This document shows positions 26,113-35,126 of a DNA stretch of 64,000 bases, piece after piece. The stretch's first letter is position 1. Every line of letters starts with the position of its first letter. The notes beneath the pieces are model-generated. The model saw only the letters and a program-made list of their open reading frames with translations, searched no databases and was not told where the DNA came from. Source of the stretch: CAYTBN01 sp964436045 (GTDB lineage Bacteria > Myxococcota_A > UBA796 > UBA9615 > CAYRNR01); NCBI GenBank assembly GCA_964436045.1, contig CAYTBN010000034.1, forward strand, positions 6,990 through 70,989, written 5' to 3'. A program made the position numbers and the translations under genes.

Positions 26113-28521
26113 CTATTCCTCGCGCTTCAGGTACTCGTCGAACCACCGGAGCTGTTCCCAGAGCACGTGCTCGATGCTCTGTCGGGCGCGGTAGCCGTGA
26201 TCCTCGTGGGGCAGGAGCACGAGCCGGGTGGTGCCGCCCGATCCCCGCACGGCCTCGAACAGCACCTCGGACTGATGGGTCCGGGTGCCCGGATTGGCGT
26301 CCTCGGCCCCGTGGATCAGGAGCATGGGTTCGTCGATCTGGTCGGCGAAGAAGGTCGGGGAGAGTGCGACGTAGACCTCGCGGGCCTCGAAGAGTGAGCG
26401 GCGCTCCGACTGGAAGCCAAAGGGCTGCACGGTCTTGTTGTACGAGCCGCTGCGGGCGATGCCGGCCGCGAAGAGGTCGGTGTGGGCCAGGAGGTTGGCC
26501 ACCATCAGCCCGCCGTGGCTGTGGCCCACCACGCCGATGCGCTCGGGATCGGCCACGCCGAGCTCCACCGCCTTGGCCACGGCCGCCTCGGCGTCGGCCA
26601 CGAGCTGGGGCACGAAGGTGTCGTAGGTGCTCTCGGGATCGCCGATCATCGGCATGGCGGCGCGGTCCAGCACGGCATATCCCCGCAGCAAGAAGAAGCG
26701 GTGCGAGGATCCGTAGAAGCGGTCGAAGCGCTGGGCCGAGCCGCGCACCTGCCCGGCCGTCGAGGCGTCGGAGTACTCCGAGGGGTAGGCATAGAGCACC
26801 GTGGGCAGGGGCTCCCCGTCCTGGTGGTCCGGGGGCAGATAGAGGGTGAAGCTCAGGGGCACTCCATCGTCGCGCTCGTAACGGACGATGCGCTTGTCGA
26901 TCTTCCTCAGCTGCGGGGTGGGGTCCTCGAAGGCGGTGATGGGTCGACGGTCGCGGGCGCGGGAGGCCTCGCCGTCCGCCGCCTCCACCTCGTCGCCCAG
27001 GGTCAGGAGGTGGTAGTTGGGCACGTCCACTGCCGACTCGGAGCGGAGGATGAAGCTGTCCTCGTCGGCGCCGAAGTCCACGATGTACTCGTAGCGTTCG
27101 GGATCGCAGCGGAAGAGCCGGGTGACCTCGCCGCTCTCCAGGGAGCGCAGATCCAGGAAGGGCCTGTCCCCCTCGTCGGTGCCGCCGCTGCCGCGGAAGT
27201 AGACCGCGTCGCCGCGCTGGCGCAACACCCACTCCCCGCTGGGGAGCTGGCGATGCATGGGCGAGCCGGGGGATCCGTAGCGGTCATTCTCGTCGATGTC
27301 GTACCAGAGCTCCGCGTCCCCCGTGTCCACGTCCACCAGCCAGGTGTAGCGCCACCGCTTGATGCGCTCTCGCTCGGTGAGGACCAGGGGTCCGTCTTCG
27401 GTCCAGCCGTAGCGCCAGGAGCGGATACGGTGCTCGGCCCGGTAGACCTCCTCTGCGTCGCCGCGGAAAGGGGCTTTCAAGCGCATGAGTCGGTCGCGGT
27501 GGGGCACCTCGGCCATCGGATCGCCGCCGTCCAGGGCTTCGACCCAGAACAGCGTGTGGGGGGCGGTGGGTCGCCACGAGATGCCCCGCGGCCCCTCGTG
27601 CACGCCATGGACCGGCACCTGGTCGAGCAAGGGGGAGCGGTGGACGGTGGCCTGGAGCTTGCCCTTCTTCGTCCACACCTCCACCTCGGAGGGGAAGCGC
27701 CACCAGGGCACCTCGTGGGAGAGCTCGCCGGTGAGGCGCTCCACAAGGAGGTACTTCCCGTCGGGTGAGACGTCGGTGGTGGCGTACAGGGCGGGCGCGC
27801 CGAGCACGTCGACCTTGCCCTTCTCGGGATCGATCACCACGAGCTCGGACGTGGCGAAGTAGCCGAAGAGCTCGTCGTCGTGCGCGGTGGAGAGGAGGTT
27901 GCGGGCCTCGTAGGTGGAGCGGGCCGAGGCCCCGGAGCCCTCGAGGATCTCGGGCCCTGCCGGGAAGGGTGGGGGCTCCGGAGCGTCGCCGCGCGCGGGG
28001 ATCCGCCGCACCAGCAGGCGTTGCTGGTCGGGCATCCACTGAGCGGCCGAGCCCAGAAGCGGGTTGAGGGCCACGCCTTCGATCTCGCGCAGCTCGCCGT
28101 CCACCGTGCCCACCCACAGGCCCAGGTGGTCGGCGTGCTCCACCTCGAGGGCGAAGCGCTCGCCGCCCACGGTCCACGCCACGTCGAGGAGTTCCACGTC
28201 GTCGGGGAGCCCGAGGGGCATCTCGGCGCCGTCCGCCACCCGGAGCAGGCGCGGGGATGCGGCGCCCTGGTTGCCGTGAAACCCGTTCACCGTGGGATCG
28301 ACTCGCATGCCCGCCAGCTCGTGCATGGGCTCCGCCAGCTCGGCCAGGTCCGGGTACGAGACCGGGTCGGCCAGGAGCAGGTGCTGCCCCCCGGGGGCGG
28401 TCCACACCCAGGGGAGACGGGGGGCGTGGAGGACGTCGAGGACCTCCTGGGGGGGCTGCTGCCACTCGCCGGCAGAAACGGGCAGGGCCGGGAGCAGGGC
28501 GAGGAGCAGGGCGAACGCCAT
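26113..28521 (-). CDS. Secreted S9-family serine peptidase (prolyl oligopeptidase class)
   Basis: The protein has about 802 residues, with a signal peptide (FALLLALLPALPVSAGE), a beta-propeller-like N-terminal domain and a C-terminal alpha/beta-hydrolase domain. The catalytic triad is readable: Ser in GHSHGGLMVAN, Asp in LLIHGAEDANPG, His in LPHEDHGYRA. A start at 28521 is chosen because it begins the signal peptide. The frame stays open upstream to an ATG at 28659 with AGGAGGG, and to a lipoprotein start at 28824, so the N-terminus is uncertain. Confidence 0.87.
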   Translation of the reverse strand: MAFALLLALLPALPVSAGEWQQPPQEVLDVLHAPRLPWVWTAPGGQHLLLADPVSYPDLAELAEPMHELAGMRVDPTVNGFHGNQGAASPRLLRVADGAEMPLGLPDDVELLDVAWTVGGERFALEVEHADHLGLWVGTVDGELREIEGVALNPLLGSAAQWMPDQQRLLVRRIPARGDAPEPPPFPAGPEILEGSGASARSTYEARNLLSTAHDDELFGYFATSELVVIDPEKGKVDVLGAPALYATTDVSPDGKYLLVERLTGELSHEVPWWRFPSEVEVWTKKGKLQATVHRSPLLDQVPVHGVHEGPRGISWRPTAPHTLFWVEALDGGDPMAEVPHRDRLMRLKAPFRGDAEEVYRAEHRIRSWRYGWTEDGPLVLTERERIKRWRYTWLVDVDTGDAELWYDIDENDRYGSPGSPMHRQLPSGEWVLRQRGDAVYFRGSGGTDEGDRPFLDLRSLESGEVTRLFRCDPERYEYIVDFGADEDSFILRSESAVDVPNYHLLTLGDEVEAADGEASRARDRRPITAFEDPTPQLRKIDKRIVRYERDDGVPLSFTLYLPPDHQDGEPLPTVLYAYPSEYSDASTAGQVRGSAQRFDRFYGSSHRFFLLRGYAVLDRAAMPMIGDPESTYDTFVPQLVADAEAAVAKAVELGVADPERIGVVGHSHGGLMVANLLAHTDLFAAGIARSGSYNKTVQPFGFQSERRSLFEAREVYVALSPTFFADQIDEPMLLIHGAEDANPGTRTHQSEVLFEAVRGSGGTTRLVLLPHEDHGYRARQSIEHVLWEQLRWFDEYLKREE

Positions 28522-28659
28522 GGCGGCGCCCCCGCGGACGGGAGGATGGTGACGCTCCTCTCTCGCAGCGGATTGACCACCCGGCGTGCTGGGTAGGCGT
28601 TGCGCATGGTGCGCGCTCGGGCGTCGATGGGCCCTCATCCGGCGACATAGGTCTTCCAT

Positions 28660-28824
28660 GATCCCTCCTGTGGGAGGGAGCATAGCAAGCTCCGGGAGAT
28701 CCCCGGTGGTGTCGTCAACTCCCGTGGTGTCGTCGTCCCCGGAGTCGTCATCCACCCTCGGGCACGCGACCAGGAGGGACAGGACGCCGAGAACGGCGGC
28801 GAGGCCGAGGTGTTTCGATCCCAT
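28660..28824 (-). pseudogene. Remnant of an Asp-linker lipoprotein gene
   Basis: From ATG 28824 a signal peptide with lipobox LLVACP and an Asp/Thr linker (SGDDDTTGVDDTTGD) are encoded, as in several other lipoproteins here. Coding character then fades, and the frame runs without a stop into the S9 peptidase. It is probably a truncated lipoprotein gene that happens to be in frame; a real fusion cannot be excluded. Confidence 0.45.
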
Positions 28825-28962
28825 CGCGCGAGACTCCCTCTCTGGAGGCTCGCACGGCATGAAGGCGCGGCGTCCCGCCCTCTCTGACCGTGCTCAGGCG
28901 ATTCCTCCCACGCCCGGGTGGCGGCGGGTTGTAGGCTCCGGGCCGGAGCGGGGGCGGCGACG

Positions 28963-29655
28963 ATGAGCCTGACGAACCTGATCACGCGGCCAACCCAACC
29001 GGTGGAAGCCGGCATCCTCTCGGTGCTTCCCGAGGACGAGCGACACACGGCCCGCTACGACAAGATCGCCGGCGTCTACGACACGGTGATCAGTAGCTGG
29101 CTGTACAACCGGCTGGTGTGGGGCAACCCGCCCGCCAACTATGCTGAGTTCGCGTCGATGGGGCTCGAGGGTGCGTCCGGTCCGGTGCTGGATGTGGGAT
29201 GTGGCTCACTGGTCTTCACCGCGGGGCCCTATGCCGCGTGCGACCTGCCGATCCTCATGATGGACCTGTCGCTTGGCATGCTGCAAAGAGCGCGGGCGCG
29301 GCTGGCCGACCCCCACCCACGCCTGCTTTTGCAGGGCGATCTCTACGACCTGCCGTTCGCGGACGAGACCTTCGATCGCGTGTTCCAATTCGCGGTCGCC
29401 CACCTCTTCGAGGACAGGAAGCCCGTCTTCCGTGAGCTGCGCAGGGTGCTGCGTCCAGACGGGCGGCTCTTCCTGACCAGCCTCGTCACCGGCACCACCG
29501 TGGGCGATCTGTGGGCCAAGGTACTGCACAAGCGCGGCGAGATGGCCGTACCCTTCGGCGTCGAGCAGCTGGTCGAGGAGCTGGATGCCGTGGATCTGAC
29601 CTGCGAGTTTCACACCCTGGGCAGTGGCGCATACCTCACGGCCCGCCGGTCTTGA
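28963..29655 (+). CDS. SAM-dependent methyltransferase (class I)
   Basis: The 230-residue protein has motif I VLDVGCGSLVF for SAM binding, followed by MDLSLGMLQRARARL, GDLYDLPFADETFDRVF and the LRRVLRPDGRLFL strand that typify UbiE/Methyltransf_11 enzymes. The substrate is unknown. Its 3' end overlaps the convergent transporter gene by 46 nt, which is unusually long. Confidence 0.86.
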   Translation: MSLTNLITRPTQPVEAGILSVLPEDERHTARYDKIAGVYDTVISSWLYNRLVWGNPPANYAEFASMGLEGASGPVLDVGCGSLVFTAGPYAACDLPILMMDLSLGMLQRARARLADPHPRLLLQGDLYDLPFADETFDRVFQFAVAHLFEDRKPVFRELRRVLRPDGRLFLTSLVTGTTVGDLWAKVLHKRGEMAVPFGVEQLVEELDAVDLTCEFHTLGSGAYLTARRS

Positions 29656-31031
29656 ACAGATGGGCGGGGAACCGCTCTACCCGCTTGCTGGCCGCAGTCC
29701 CCCTCACAGATCCGTTGCCCGTCCCCGTCCCCGTCCGCCTCATCGGCGGGCACGATGCCGTCATAGAACGCGCGGAGGTCGAGTGAACCACCCCTGCCGA
29801 ACCACCGTGTCACTATCCCCAGCGCGGCCAGGTTGACCGCCAGCCCGTACAGGCCGGCGTGTACCGGCCACGGGCGGAGATCGGGCCACAGCACCAGCAC
29901 CACCGTGACCGCCGAGCCGGCCAGCAGCCCGGCCAGCACCCCGTGCGCATCGACCTTGCGGGCGTAGAGCGTGGCGACCACCGCCGGGGCGAACTGCACC
30001 ACCGCGTCGCCCGACGACATCGAGGCGGCCAGCGCTCCGGCGCAGAACAACCCGACCAGCAGCGCGGGCAGCTCCATGTTCATCAGCATGTGGGGCAGCA
30101 CCTGGTCGGCGCGCTCCGGCGCGGACTCGAAGAACACGCCGCAGAACCCGATCAGGAACAGGGGGACCAGGAACACCTGGAAGGTCGGGTAGAGCACGAC
30201 GGTGCGCCGGATCGTCCGTTCGTCGCGCGCCGTGAAGGCCTTCATGAACAGGTGTGGCCAGACCGAGAACCCCACCACCGAGACCACGATCGCCGACGAG
30301 TACTCGCCCCAGGACCAGGGCTCCCCGCCCGAGGTCAGGCCCGGGGCGAGCAACAGCTCGGGGCGCTCGGCGGCGAGGCGGTCGAACATCGGCCCCACCC
30401 CGCCGTACAGCGCGTGAGGCAGGTACAGGCCGAGCCCCCACGCCAGGACCATCATGAACAGCCCCTGGAAAGTGTTGGTCCAGCCCACGCCGAGCACGCC
30501 GCTGCGCAGCACGTAGATCAGCACCACGCCATACACCAGCGCCGCGCCGGCCCAGTCGGGGATGGCCTCGCGGGTCACCGCCGACAGTACGTACCCCGCG
30601 CCTTTCATCTGCAGCGCCAGGTAGGGCACGAAGGCGACGACGCTGATCGCCGCCATCACCCCGGCGACCGCCGGGGAGCGGACCCGCGCCGAGACCATCT
30701 CGGCCTGGGTCACGAACCCCCAGGCCCGTCCCAGGCGCGCGGCCCGCGGGCCCAGGAAGTACAGCGGCGCGAACCCCAGCGCGCCGTAACCCAGGATGTA
30801 GAACGCGGCCGCGCCGCGCGAGTAGGCCCAGCCCGGGGCGCCCAGGAACGCGAACGCGCTGAAGATCGTGGCGCCGGTGATGAAGTACATCAACACCAGC
30901 CCGAGGGTGCGATCGCCGGCGACGTACCCTGCAGCGCTGGCGCTGGCCTTGCGCCCCGGCCACAGGCCGAGCCCCAGGCAGACCGCCAGGTAGAGCGCGC
31001 TGACCCCGAACACCACGGCCGACGACGGCAT
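29610..31031 (-). CDS. Sodium:solute symporter (SSS family)
   Basis: The 473-residue permease has about 13 membrane helices. SSS signatures are present (GYVAGDRTLGLVLMYF near the N-terminus; GLFCAGALAASMSSGDAVV, the conserved helix with the SMSSxD sodium-site motif). The DUF3311 gene lies immediately upstream and transcribes the same way, a pairing common for SSS transporters of organic acids or solutes. The C-terminal tail after about residue 430 is Asp/Gly-rich and overlaps the methyltransferase gene. Confidence 0.9.
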   Translation of the reverse strand: MPSSAVVFGVSALYLAVCLGLGLWPGRKASASAAGYVAGDRTLGLVLMYFITGATIFSAFAFLGAPGWAYSRGAAAFYILGYGALGFAPLYFLGPRAARLGRAWGFVTQAEMVSARVRSPAVAGVMAAISVVAFVPYLALQMKGAGYVLSAVTREAIPDWAGAALVYGVVLIYVLRSGVLGVGWTNTFQGLFMMVLAWGLGLYLPHALYGGVGPMFDRLAAERPELLLAPGLTSGGEPWSWGEYSSAIVVSVVGFSVWPHLFMKAFTARDERTIRRTVVLYPTFQVFLVPLFLIGFCGVFFESAPERADQVLPHMLMNMELPALLVGLFCAGALAASMSSGDAVVQFAPAVVATLYARKVDAHGVLAGLLAGSAVTVVLVLWPDLRPWPVHAGLYGLAVNLAALGIVTRWFGRGGSLDLRAFYDGIVPADEADGDGDGQRICEGDCGQQAGRAVPRPSVQDRRAVRYAPLPRV

Positions 31032-31036
31032 CGGCG

Positions 31037-31261
31037 TTACTCCCGGTCCCCGGCCAGCAGGTGGTAGCCCAGCACCATCACGAACGCCGCAGCCACGCAC
31101 CCCAGGTCGTAGACCAGTGTGAACGGCAGGCCGAAGATCCGCGGCTCGATGCGGTTGCCGAGCCAGGCGTACCCCGGCCAGATCAGCGCTGCCAGGCACA
31201 GCAGCGCGCCCGCACCGAACAACACCTCGGCGGGACCGATCCTGGGGCCGGGGGAGGACAT
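31037..31261 (-). CDS. DUF3311 small membrane protein, symporter partner
   Basis: This 74-residue protein has two membrane helices joined by GNRIEPRIFGLPFTL, which is diagnostic of DUF3311. These proteins sit beside sodium:solute symporters and are probably accessory subunits. It ends 5 bp before the transporter ATG, so they form an operon. Confidence 0.88.
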   Translation of the reverse strand: MSSPGPRIGPAEVLFGAGALLCLAALIWPGYAWLGNRIEPRIFGLPFTLVYDLGCVAAAFVMVLGYHLLAGDRE

Positions 31262-31399
31262 GCGGGTCAGGCTATCGCAGAGGAGGGGGCCGTGCATCGG
31301 GGATCGCATGTTCCCGAAGGACTGCGCAAGGGAGGGAAAAGGGCGGGTCGGAGAGGCTGGGAGGAACGAGGCTCGGTCTGGTGAGGGGGCGGCGGGAGA

Positions 31400-32056
31400 T
31401 CAGTAGGACTCGGGCTCGATCTCGACGGCGTCGTCGCCGCAGTGGCCCCACACGCCGAAGAACACGCCGCCTTCACGCTCCAGGTCGTACCACAGGCCGC
31501 CGAGCATCCCGTGGGCGTCGCTGTCGGTCGCCGCGTAGCGGCCCAGGAAGGCGCCCCGGCCCTCTTCGAACCGGTAGTATTCGCCGCCCAGCACGCCGTA
31601 CTGGCCATCGGCGGCCTCCCAGTCGCCCTCGAAGGTGCCGGCGGGCTCGATCTCGCCCGGGGCGACCTCCTCGGCCGGGTCGGTCAGGTCGGGGGTGTAG
31701 CTGCCGTCCAGGTCGCCGCCGAGCGAGAGGTCGCGTTTGATCCAGCGACCGTTGAAGGTGCCGCCATCGACGTCGGGATCGGGCAGGTAGATACCGCCCA
31801 GGGCGCCGCCCACGTCACAGCCGTGGGCCTCGGCGAACTCGGCGATCCGGCGCACCTCTTCGATCAGGCGGTCGTTGTCGAGGATCGACAGGTCGCGCTC
31901 CATACCTTCGGCAGCCAGCTCGCCGTCCACGAACTCGATCGCCTCCTCGGCGCTGGCGGTCAGCTCCGGGTCGATGGTGTCGTCCGTGCCCGGATCGCAA
32001 GCGATCAGGGAGGTGGCCAGCAAGGCGAGACAGAGGGTCCACAGTGTGTAACGCAT
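31400..32056 (-). CDS. Lipoprotein with Gly-rich strand repeats
   Basis: The 218-residue lipoprotein has lipobox TSLIAC. The second half has recurrent short beta units (GGTFNGRW, GTFEGDW, GVLGGEYYRFEE, GMLGGLWYDLE, GVFFGVWG), which may form a beta-solenoid or MORN-like sheet. No family was recognised. The start has an AAAAGGAG ribosome site, and the 60 bp upstream are AT-rich compared with the rest of the window. Confidence 0.75.
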   Translation of the reverse strand: MRYTLWTLCLALLATSLIACDPGTDDTIDPELTASAEEAIEFVDGELAAEGMERDLSILDNDRLIEEVRRIAEFAEAHGCDVGGALGGIYLPDPDVDGGTFNGRWIKRDLSLGGDLDGSYTPDLTDPAEEVAPGEIEPAGTFEGDWEAADGQYGVLGGEYYRFEEGRGAFLGRYAATDSDAHGMLGGLWYDLEREGGVFFGVWGHCGDDAVEIEPESY

Positions 32057-32322
32057 CGGGTTTCTCCTTTTCGGTTTGTTCATTCGTTTGGACACACGGG
32101 GTCGGCGCGACGGAAAAGAAAAATAGCGATTGTCGTCCTGGTGCCGCGGCCTGATCGCCTCGCTCAGCCCCCGAGCGCCTCGAGCCCGCGGCGCGCCCGT
32201 TCGTCCGACGGATCCAGCGCCACTGCCCGCGCCGTGTTCAGGGAACTGGCCCAGGGGGATCGGATCGACACCGTCGGTGGGCACGGGGGATGCTTGCTCT
32301 CGATCCTCGAGGAGGACCTACA

Positions 32323-33135
32323 GTGAGATACATCCCCGCCGTCACCCTCGCGAGCTTGCTGCTGATCCTGTCCGGCTGCCCGAATCCAGGCGGCACCCTG
32401 GTCACCGACGACGACGACAATGATGATGACGACGCTACCGGCGACGACGACGACGCGACCGGGGACGATGACGACGTGACCGGGGACGACGATACCGGGG
32501 ACGACGACACCGGGGACGACGACACCACCGATCCCGGCGTCTGCGCTGCGATCGGCGACACCGGCCTGTTCTTCGACGCCGGGGCCGCGGGTCAGGACGG
32601 CCTGGTCTTCGAAGGTGAGCTGGGCTGGGGAGGCGACTATCTGAGCGTCACTCCCCTCGGTGGCCCGTCCCTGGGGATCCAGATCATCGCGTCGCCCGGC
32701 ACCGACCTGGACGCCCTGATGGACGGCATCTCCGGTCCGGGCCGGCTCTTCCTGATCTCCCTGGCCAGCGGGGCATGGGTGACCTACGGCGTGGTGGCCG
32801 CGTTCACGGCGGACGGGGAGCACGCGGTGATCCTGGGCACGACCGAGTTCCCCGGTTTGGCCGGGGACTTCCTCGGCTTCTACCTGTCGGTCGAACCCCA
32901 GGGAGGCGCCTGCCCGGACGGGGTGGTCGACGTCGGCGGCTGCGGCATGGGCTCCGCCCTCCCCCTGGAGGTCACGGCGCCGGGCGAGGACTCCCCCAGC
33001 ACCCTGGTGTGGCCCGGCGAAGACGCCGAGATCGCCGGGTTCACCTTCCGCCAGTACCACGGCTATCAGGTGTTCGAGATGTTGTGCGATGACTTCGACG
33101 CTGTCGGGATGAGCTGGTCGATGGTCAAGGAGTGA
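32323..33135 (+). CDS. Asp-linker lipoprotein of unknown function
   Basis: The 270-residue lipoprotein starts at GTG 32323 behind GAGGAGG. The lipobox is LILSGCP, followed by about 45 residues of D/T/G repeats (DDDDATGDDDD units) and then a globular domain with several Cys (VCAAIGDTG, GACPDG, GGCGMG, MLCDDF). The linker is encoded by GAC/GAT repeats. No known domain was recognised. Confidence 0.75.
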   Translation: MRYIPAVTLASLLLILSGCPNPGGTLVTDDDDNDDDDATGDDDDATGDDDDVTGDDDTGDDDTGDDDTTDPGVCAAIGDTGLFFDAGAAGQDGLVFEGELGWGGDYLSVTPLGGPSLGIQIIASPGTDLDALMDGISGPGRLFLISLASGAWVTYGVVAAFTADGEHAVILGTTEFPGLAGDFLGFYLSVEPQGGACPDGVVDVGGCGMGSALPLEVTAPGEDSPSTLVWPGEDAEIAGFTFRQYHGYQVFEMLCDDFDAVGMSWSMVKE

Positions 33136-33340
33136 TCAGTAGGGCTTGCGCACCCCGAGCGCGGCCTGGGCCAGCAGCAGCCCGGCGGCCAGGGCGACAG
33201 TCGCCACCGAACAGCACGGCGGCGGCCGCGGAGACCAGGGCGAACGCCGCGCTGATCTTCGAGGTCCACCGGGCCGAGGCTCTCCCGCGGTACGCCTCCG
33301 AGTCGAGCTGAGCGAATTCGAGTGACGTCTCGCCCGATGG
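33136..33340 (-). pseudogene. Broken small membrane protein gene
   Basis: Two adjacent minus-strand frames give coherent halves: SARWTSKISAAFALVSAAAAVLF and then VATVALAAGLLLAQAALG ending in RKPY. A one-base change near 33205 would join them into a two-helix membrane protein. No start codon is seen in the first frame, so it looks like a decayed fragment. Confidence 0.3.
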
Positions 33341-33351
33341 GTCATTGCGTG

Positions 33352-33403
33352 TTGATATTTGCTAATAGCATATTATGCTAAAGACATAAGTTGCTGATAG
33401 CAA
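33352..33403 (+). promoter_or_regulatory. Promoter with overlapping palindromic (MarR-type) operators
   Basis: TTGATA (33352-33357) and TATGCT (33374-33379) form a -35/-10 pair with 16 bp spacing. The perfect palindrome TAGCATATTATGCTA (33366-33380) covers the -10 box. A second palindrome, TTGCTGATAGCAA (33391-33403), repeats the TTGCTAATAGCA half at 33359. The site lies directly ahead of the MarR gene, so autorepression, with control of hgcAB, is likely. It is strikingly AT-rich for this genome. Confidence 0.7.
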
Positions 33404-33446
33404 GTTAGCCTCCGGCATGCGGGGGGCGAACCGGAAGGAATCCACC

Positions 33447-33953
33447 GTGAGCGAATCGTCACTTCCAGGTCCCGAACTGGTCCGCCGAGCGCGGCGGTCG
33501 CTGACGCGGCTGACCCGTTTCGCCAATCGACTCCAGCGTATGCAGCTTTCCTGCGGGCCCGTCACCGTGCAGCAGTGCCACACCCTCGAGGCCCTCATGG
33601 AGGGACCGCGGACGATGACCGAGCTGTCGGACGAGGTGGCCCTGCACCAGTCCACCCTGACCCGGGTCGTGGAGAAGCTCCGCGACAAGCAGCTCGTGGT
33701 CCGCCGCCGCCGGCCGTCCAACCAGCGGGTGGTGGAGGTGGAGCTGACCACGGGGGGTCGCCTGATGTACGCGAGCCTGGACGAGGCGTCGAATCAGCTC
33801 ATCGGGCGGGTGATGGCGCTGGTGGATCCCGAGGATCGCGAGGCCGCGGTCCGGGGCCTGGAGATCGTGACCGAACTGCTGGATCCGAAGAACGAGGCCG
33901 CGCAGGCCCTGATGGCGGGCGACCTCTGCGGTGGAGGCTTGCCGCCAGCCTGA
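33447..33953 (+). CDS. MarR-family transcriptional regulator
   Basis: The 168-residue winged-helix regulator has a recognition region MTELSDEVALHQSTLTRVVEKL and wing RRRRPSNQRVVEVELT, both typical of MarR. Start GTG 33447 is preferred over ATG 33417 because AAGGA precedes it at 8 nt. It sits 24 bp ahead of hgcA and behind a palindromic operator, so it probably represses itself and hgcAB until it binds an effector. The ligand cannot be told from sequence. Confidence 0.88.
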   Translation: MSESSLPGPELVRRARRSLTRLTRFANRLQRMQLSCGPVTVQQCHTLEALMEGPRTMTELSDEVALHQSTLTRVVEKLRDKQLVVRRRRPSNQRVVEVELTTGGRLMYASLDEASNQLIGRVMALVDPEDREAAVRGLEIVTELLDPKNEAAQALMAGDLCGGGLPPA

Positions 33954-33977
33954 GGCTGGTTGGATGGAGGGCATCTC

Positions 33978-35126
33978 ATGAGATCGATCCTGGAATTGCT
34001 GGGTGAAGCGTCGCTGCTGGGACTCGGCGTGGCCGGACTGGCGGGCGCGGTCGCGATGCCGGCTGCGGCGGCGTGGGCGTTGCTGGTCATGGGCGCGCTG
34101 CTGGCGGGGCTGCATCTGCTGAGCCTGACCTTCGTCGGCCCCGACCATCCGTGGCCCACCGAATCTGCCGACCCGCGACCCATGCGATTGACCGCCGTGG
34201 ACTACGGCAAGGCGCTGGTCAGCTGGCTGCTGGGGTTTCACCGGACCTACGCCGTGGAGCCGGGCCTGTACTACCTCGGCGATCACCACGATCCCGCGGC
34301 GCCTCTGCTGGTGACGGCCAACTATCACCTGACGGTGTTCCTGGTGGCGCGGCGGGCCCGGGCGGCCGGCGCACGGTTGCTGGTGATCGACAGCGACGGC
34401 ATCAACGTGTGGTGCGCGGCGGGCAAGGGGCGGTTTGGTCACGAGCAGATCCTCGCGCAGACCTCCCGCTACCCGGACGAGGTGCTCTCGGACCGCGCGC
34501 GGCCGACGCTGATCCTGCCCAAGTTCGGGATGCCGGGTGTCGACCTGAAGGTCCTGCGGGAGGCTCGGATGCGGCCGGTCATCGGTCCGCTGTATGCCAA
34601 GGACATTCCGGCGTATCTGGCTGCGCCGCCGTATCGCGACGCCCAGCACGATCGGGTGGACTTCGGGCTGGCCTCGCGGGTGTTCGTGTGGCTGCCGGGC
34701 CTGCTCCAGGTCACCGCGCTGTCGACCCTGCTGGCGATGGCGATCTGGCTCGCGACCCTGGCCTGGGGAGGCACCGTTCCCCTGGCGGTGGTCGGCATCG
34801 CCGCGGCGCTGGCCACGGCCTATCCGCTGCTGTACCCGTGGATCCCCGGCCATCGGTTCGCGGTCAAGGGACTGTGGCTGGGCGGCCTCGGCGGCGGGGC
34901 CGTGCTGGTCGCGTCGGCGCTGGGCTGGCTGCCGTGGACCGCATCGTTGGTCCTGGTGCCCTTCATCCTCGCCACCGGCGCCCTCATCGGCCTCGAGTTC
35001 ACCGGGAACTCGGCGGTCTCCAACTACTCCCGGGTCAAGCGGGAGATGGCGGCGTTCGTGCCGGTCACCGCCGTGCTCTACGCGGTCTCGCTCGCGGCCC
35101 ACCTGGTCCTGGAGGTCTCGTCATGA
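33978..35126 (+). CDS. hgcA: HgcA, corrinoid methyltransferase for mercury methylation, N-terminally extended
   Basis: The hallmark cap-helix motif NVWCAAGK is at residues 143-150, with Cys146 the expected lower ligand of cobalamin. Supporting blocks are VEPGLYYLG, LVTANYHLTVF, PTLILPKFGMPGV and VIGPLYAKDIPAYL. Five membrane helices follow (about 238-380), as in known HgcA. HgcA passes a methyl group from a corrinoid to mercury(II) at the inner membrane. Oddly, about 55 extra N-terminal residues hold two further hydrophobic segments, and the cobalamin-domain sequence is divergent. ATG 33978 has GGAGG upstream. It overlaps hgcB (ATGA). Confidence 0.87.
   Translation: MRSILELLGEASLLGLGVAGLAGAVAMPAAAAWALLVMGALLAGLHLLSLTFVGPDHPWPTESADPRPMRLTAVDYGKALVSWLLGFHRTYAVEPGLYYLGDHHDPAAPLLVTANYHLTVFLVARRARAAGARLLVIDSDGINVWCAAGKGRFGHEQILAQTSRYPDEVLSDRARPTLILPKFGMPGVDLKVLREARMRPVIGPLYAKDIPAYLAAPPYRDAQHDRVDFGLASRVFVWLPGLLQVTALSTLLAMAIWLATLAWGGTVPLAVVGIAAALATAYPLLYPWIPGHRFAVKGLWLGGLGGGAVLVASALGWLPWTASLVLVPFILATGALIGLEFTGNSAVSNYSRVKREMAAFVPVTAVLYAVSLAAHLVLEVSS

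Noticed and set aside
32409..32530. GAC/GAT tandem repeats as a non-coding satellite
   Set aside because: They encode the Asp-rich linker of a lipoprotein in frame, as in four other genes here.
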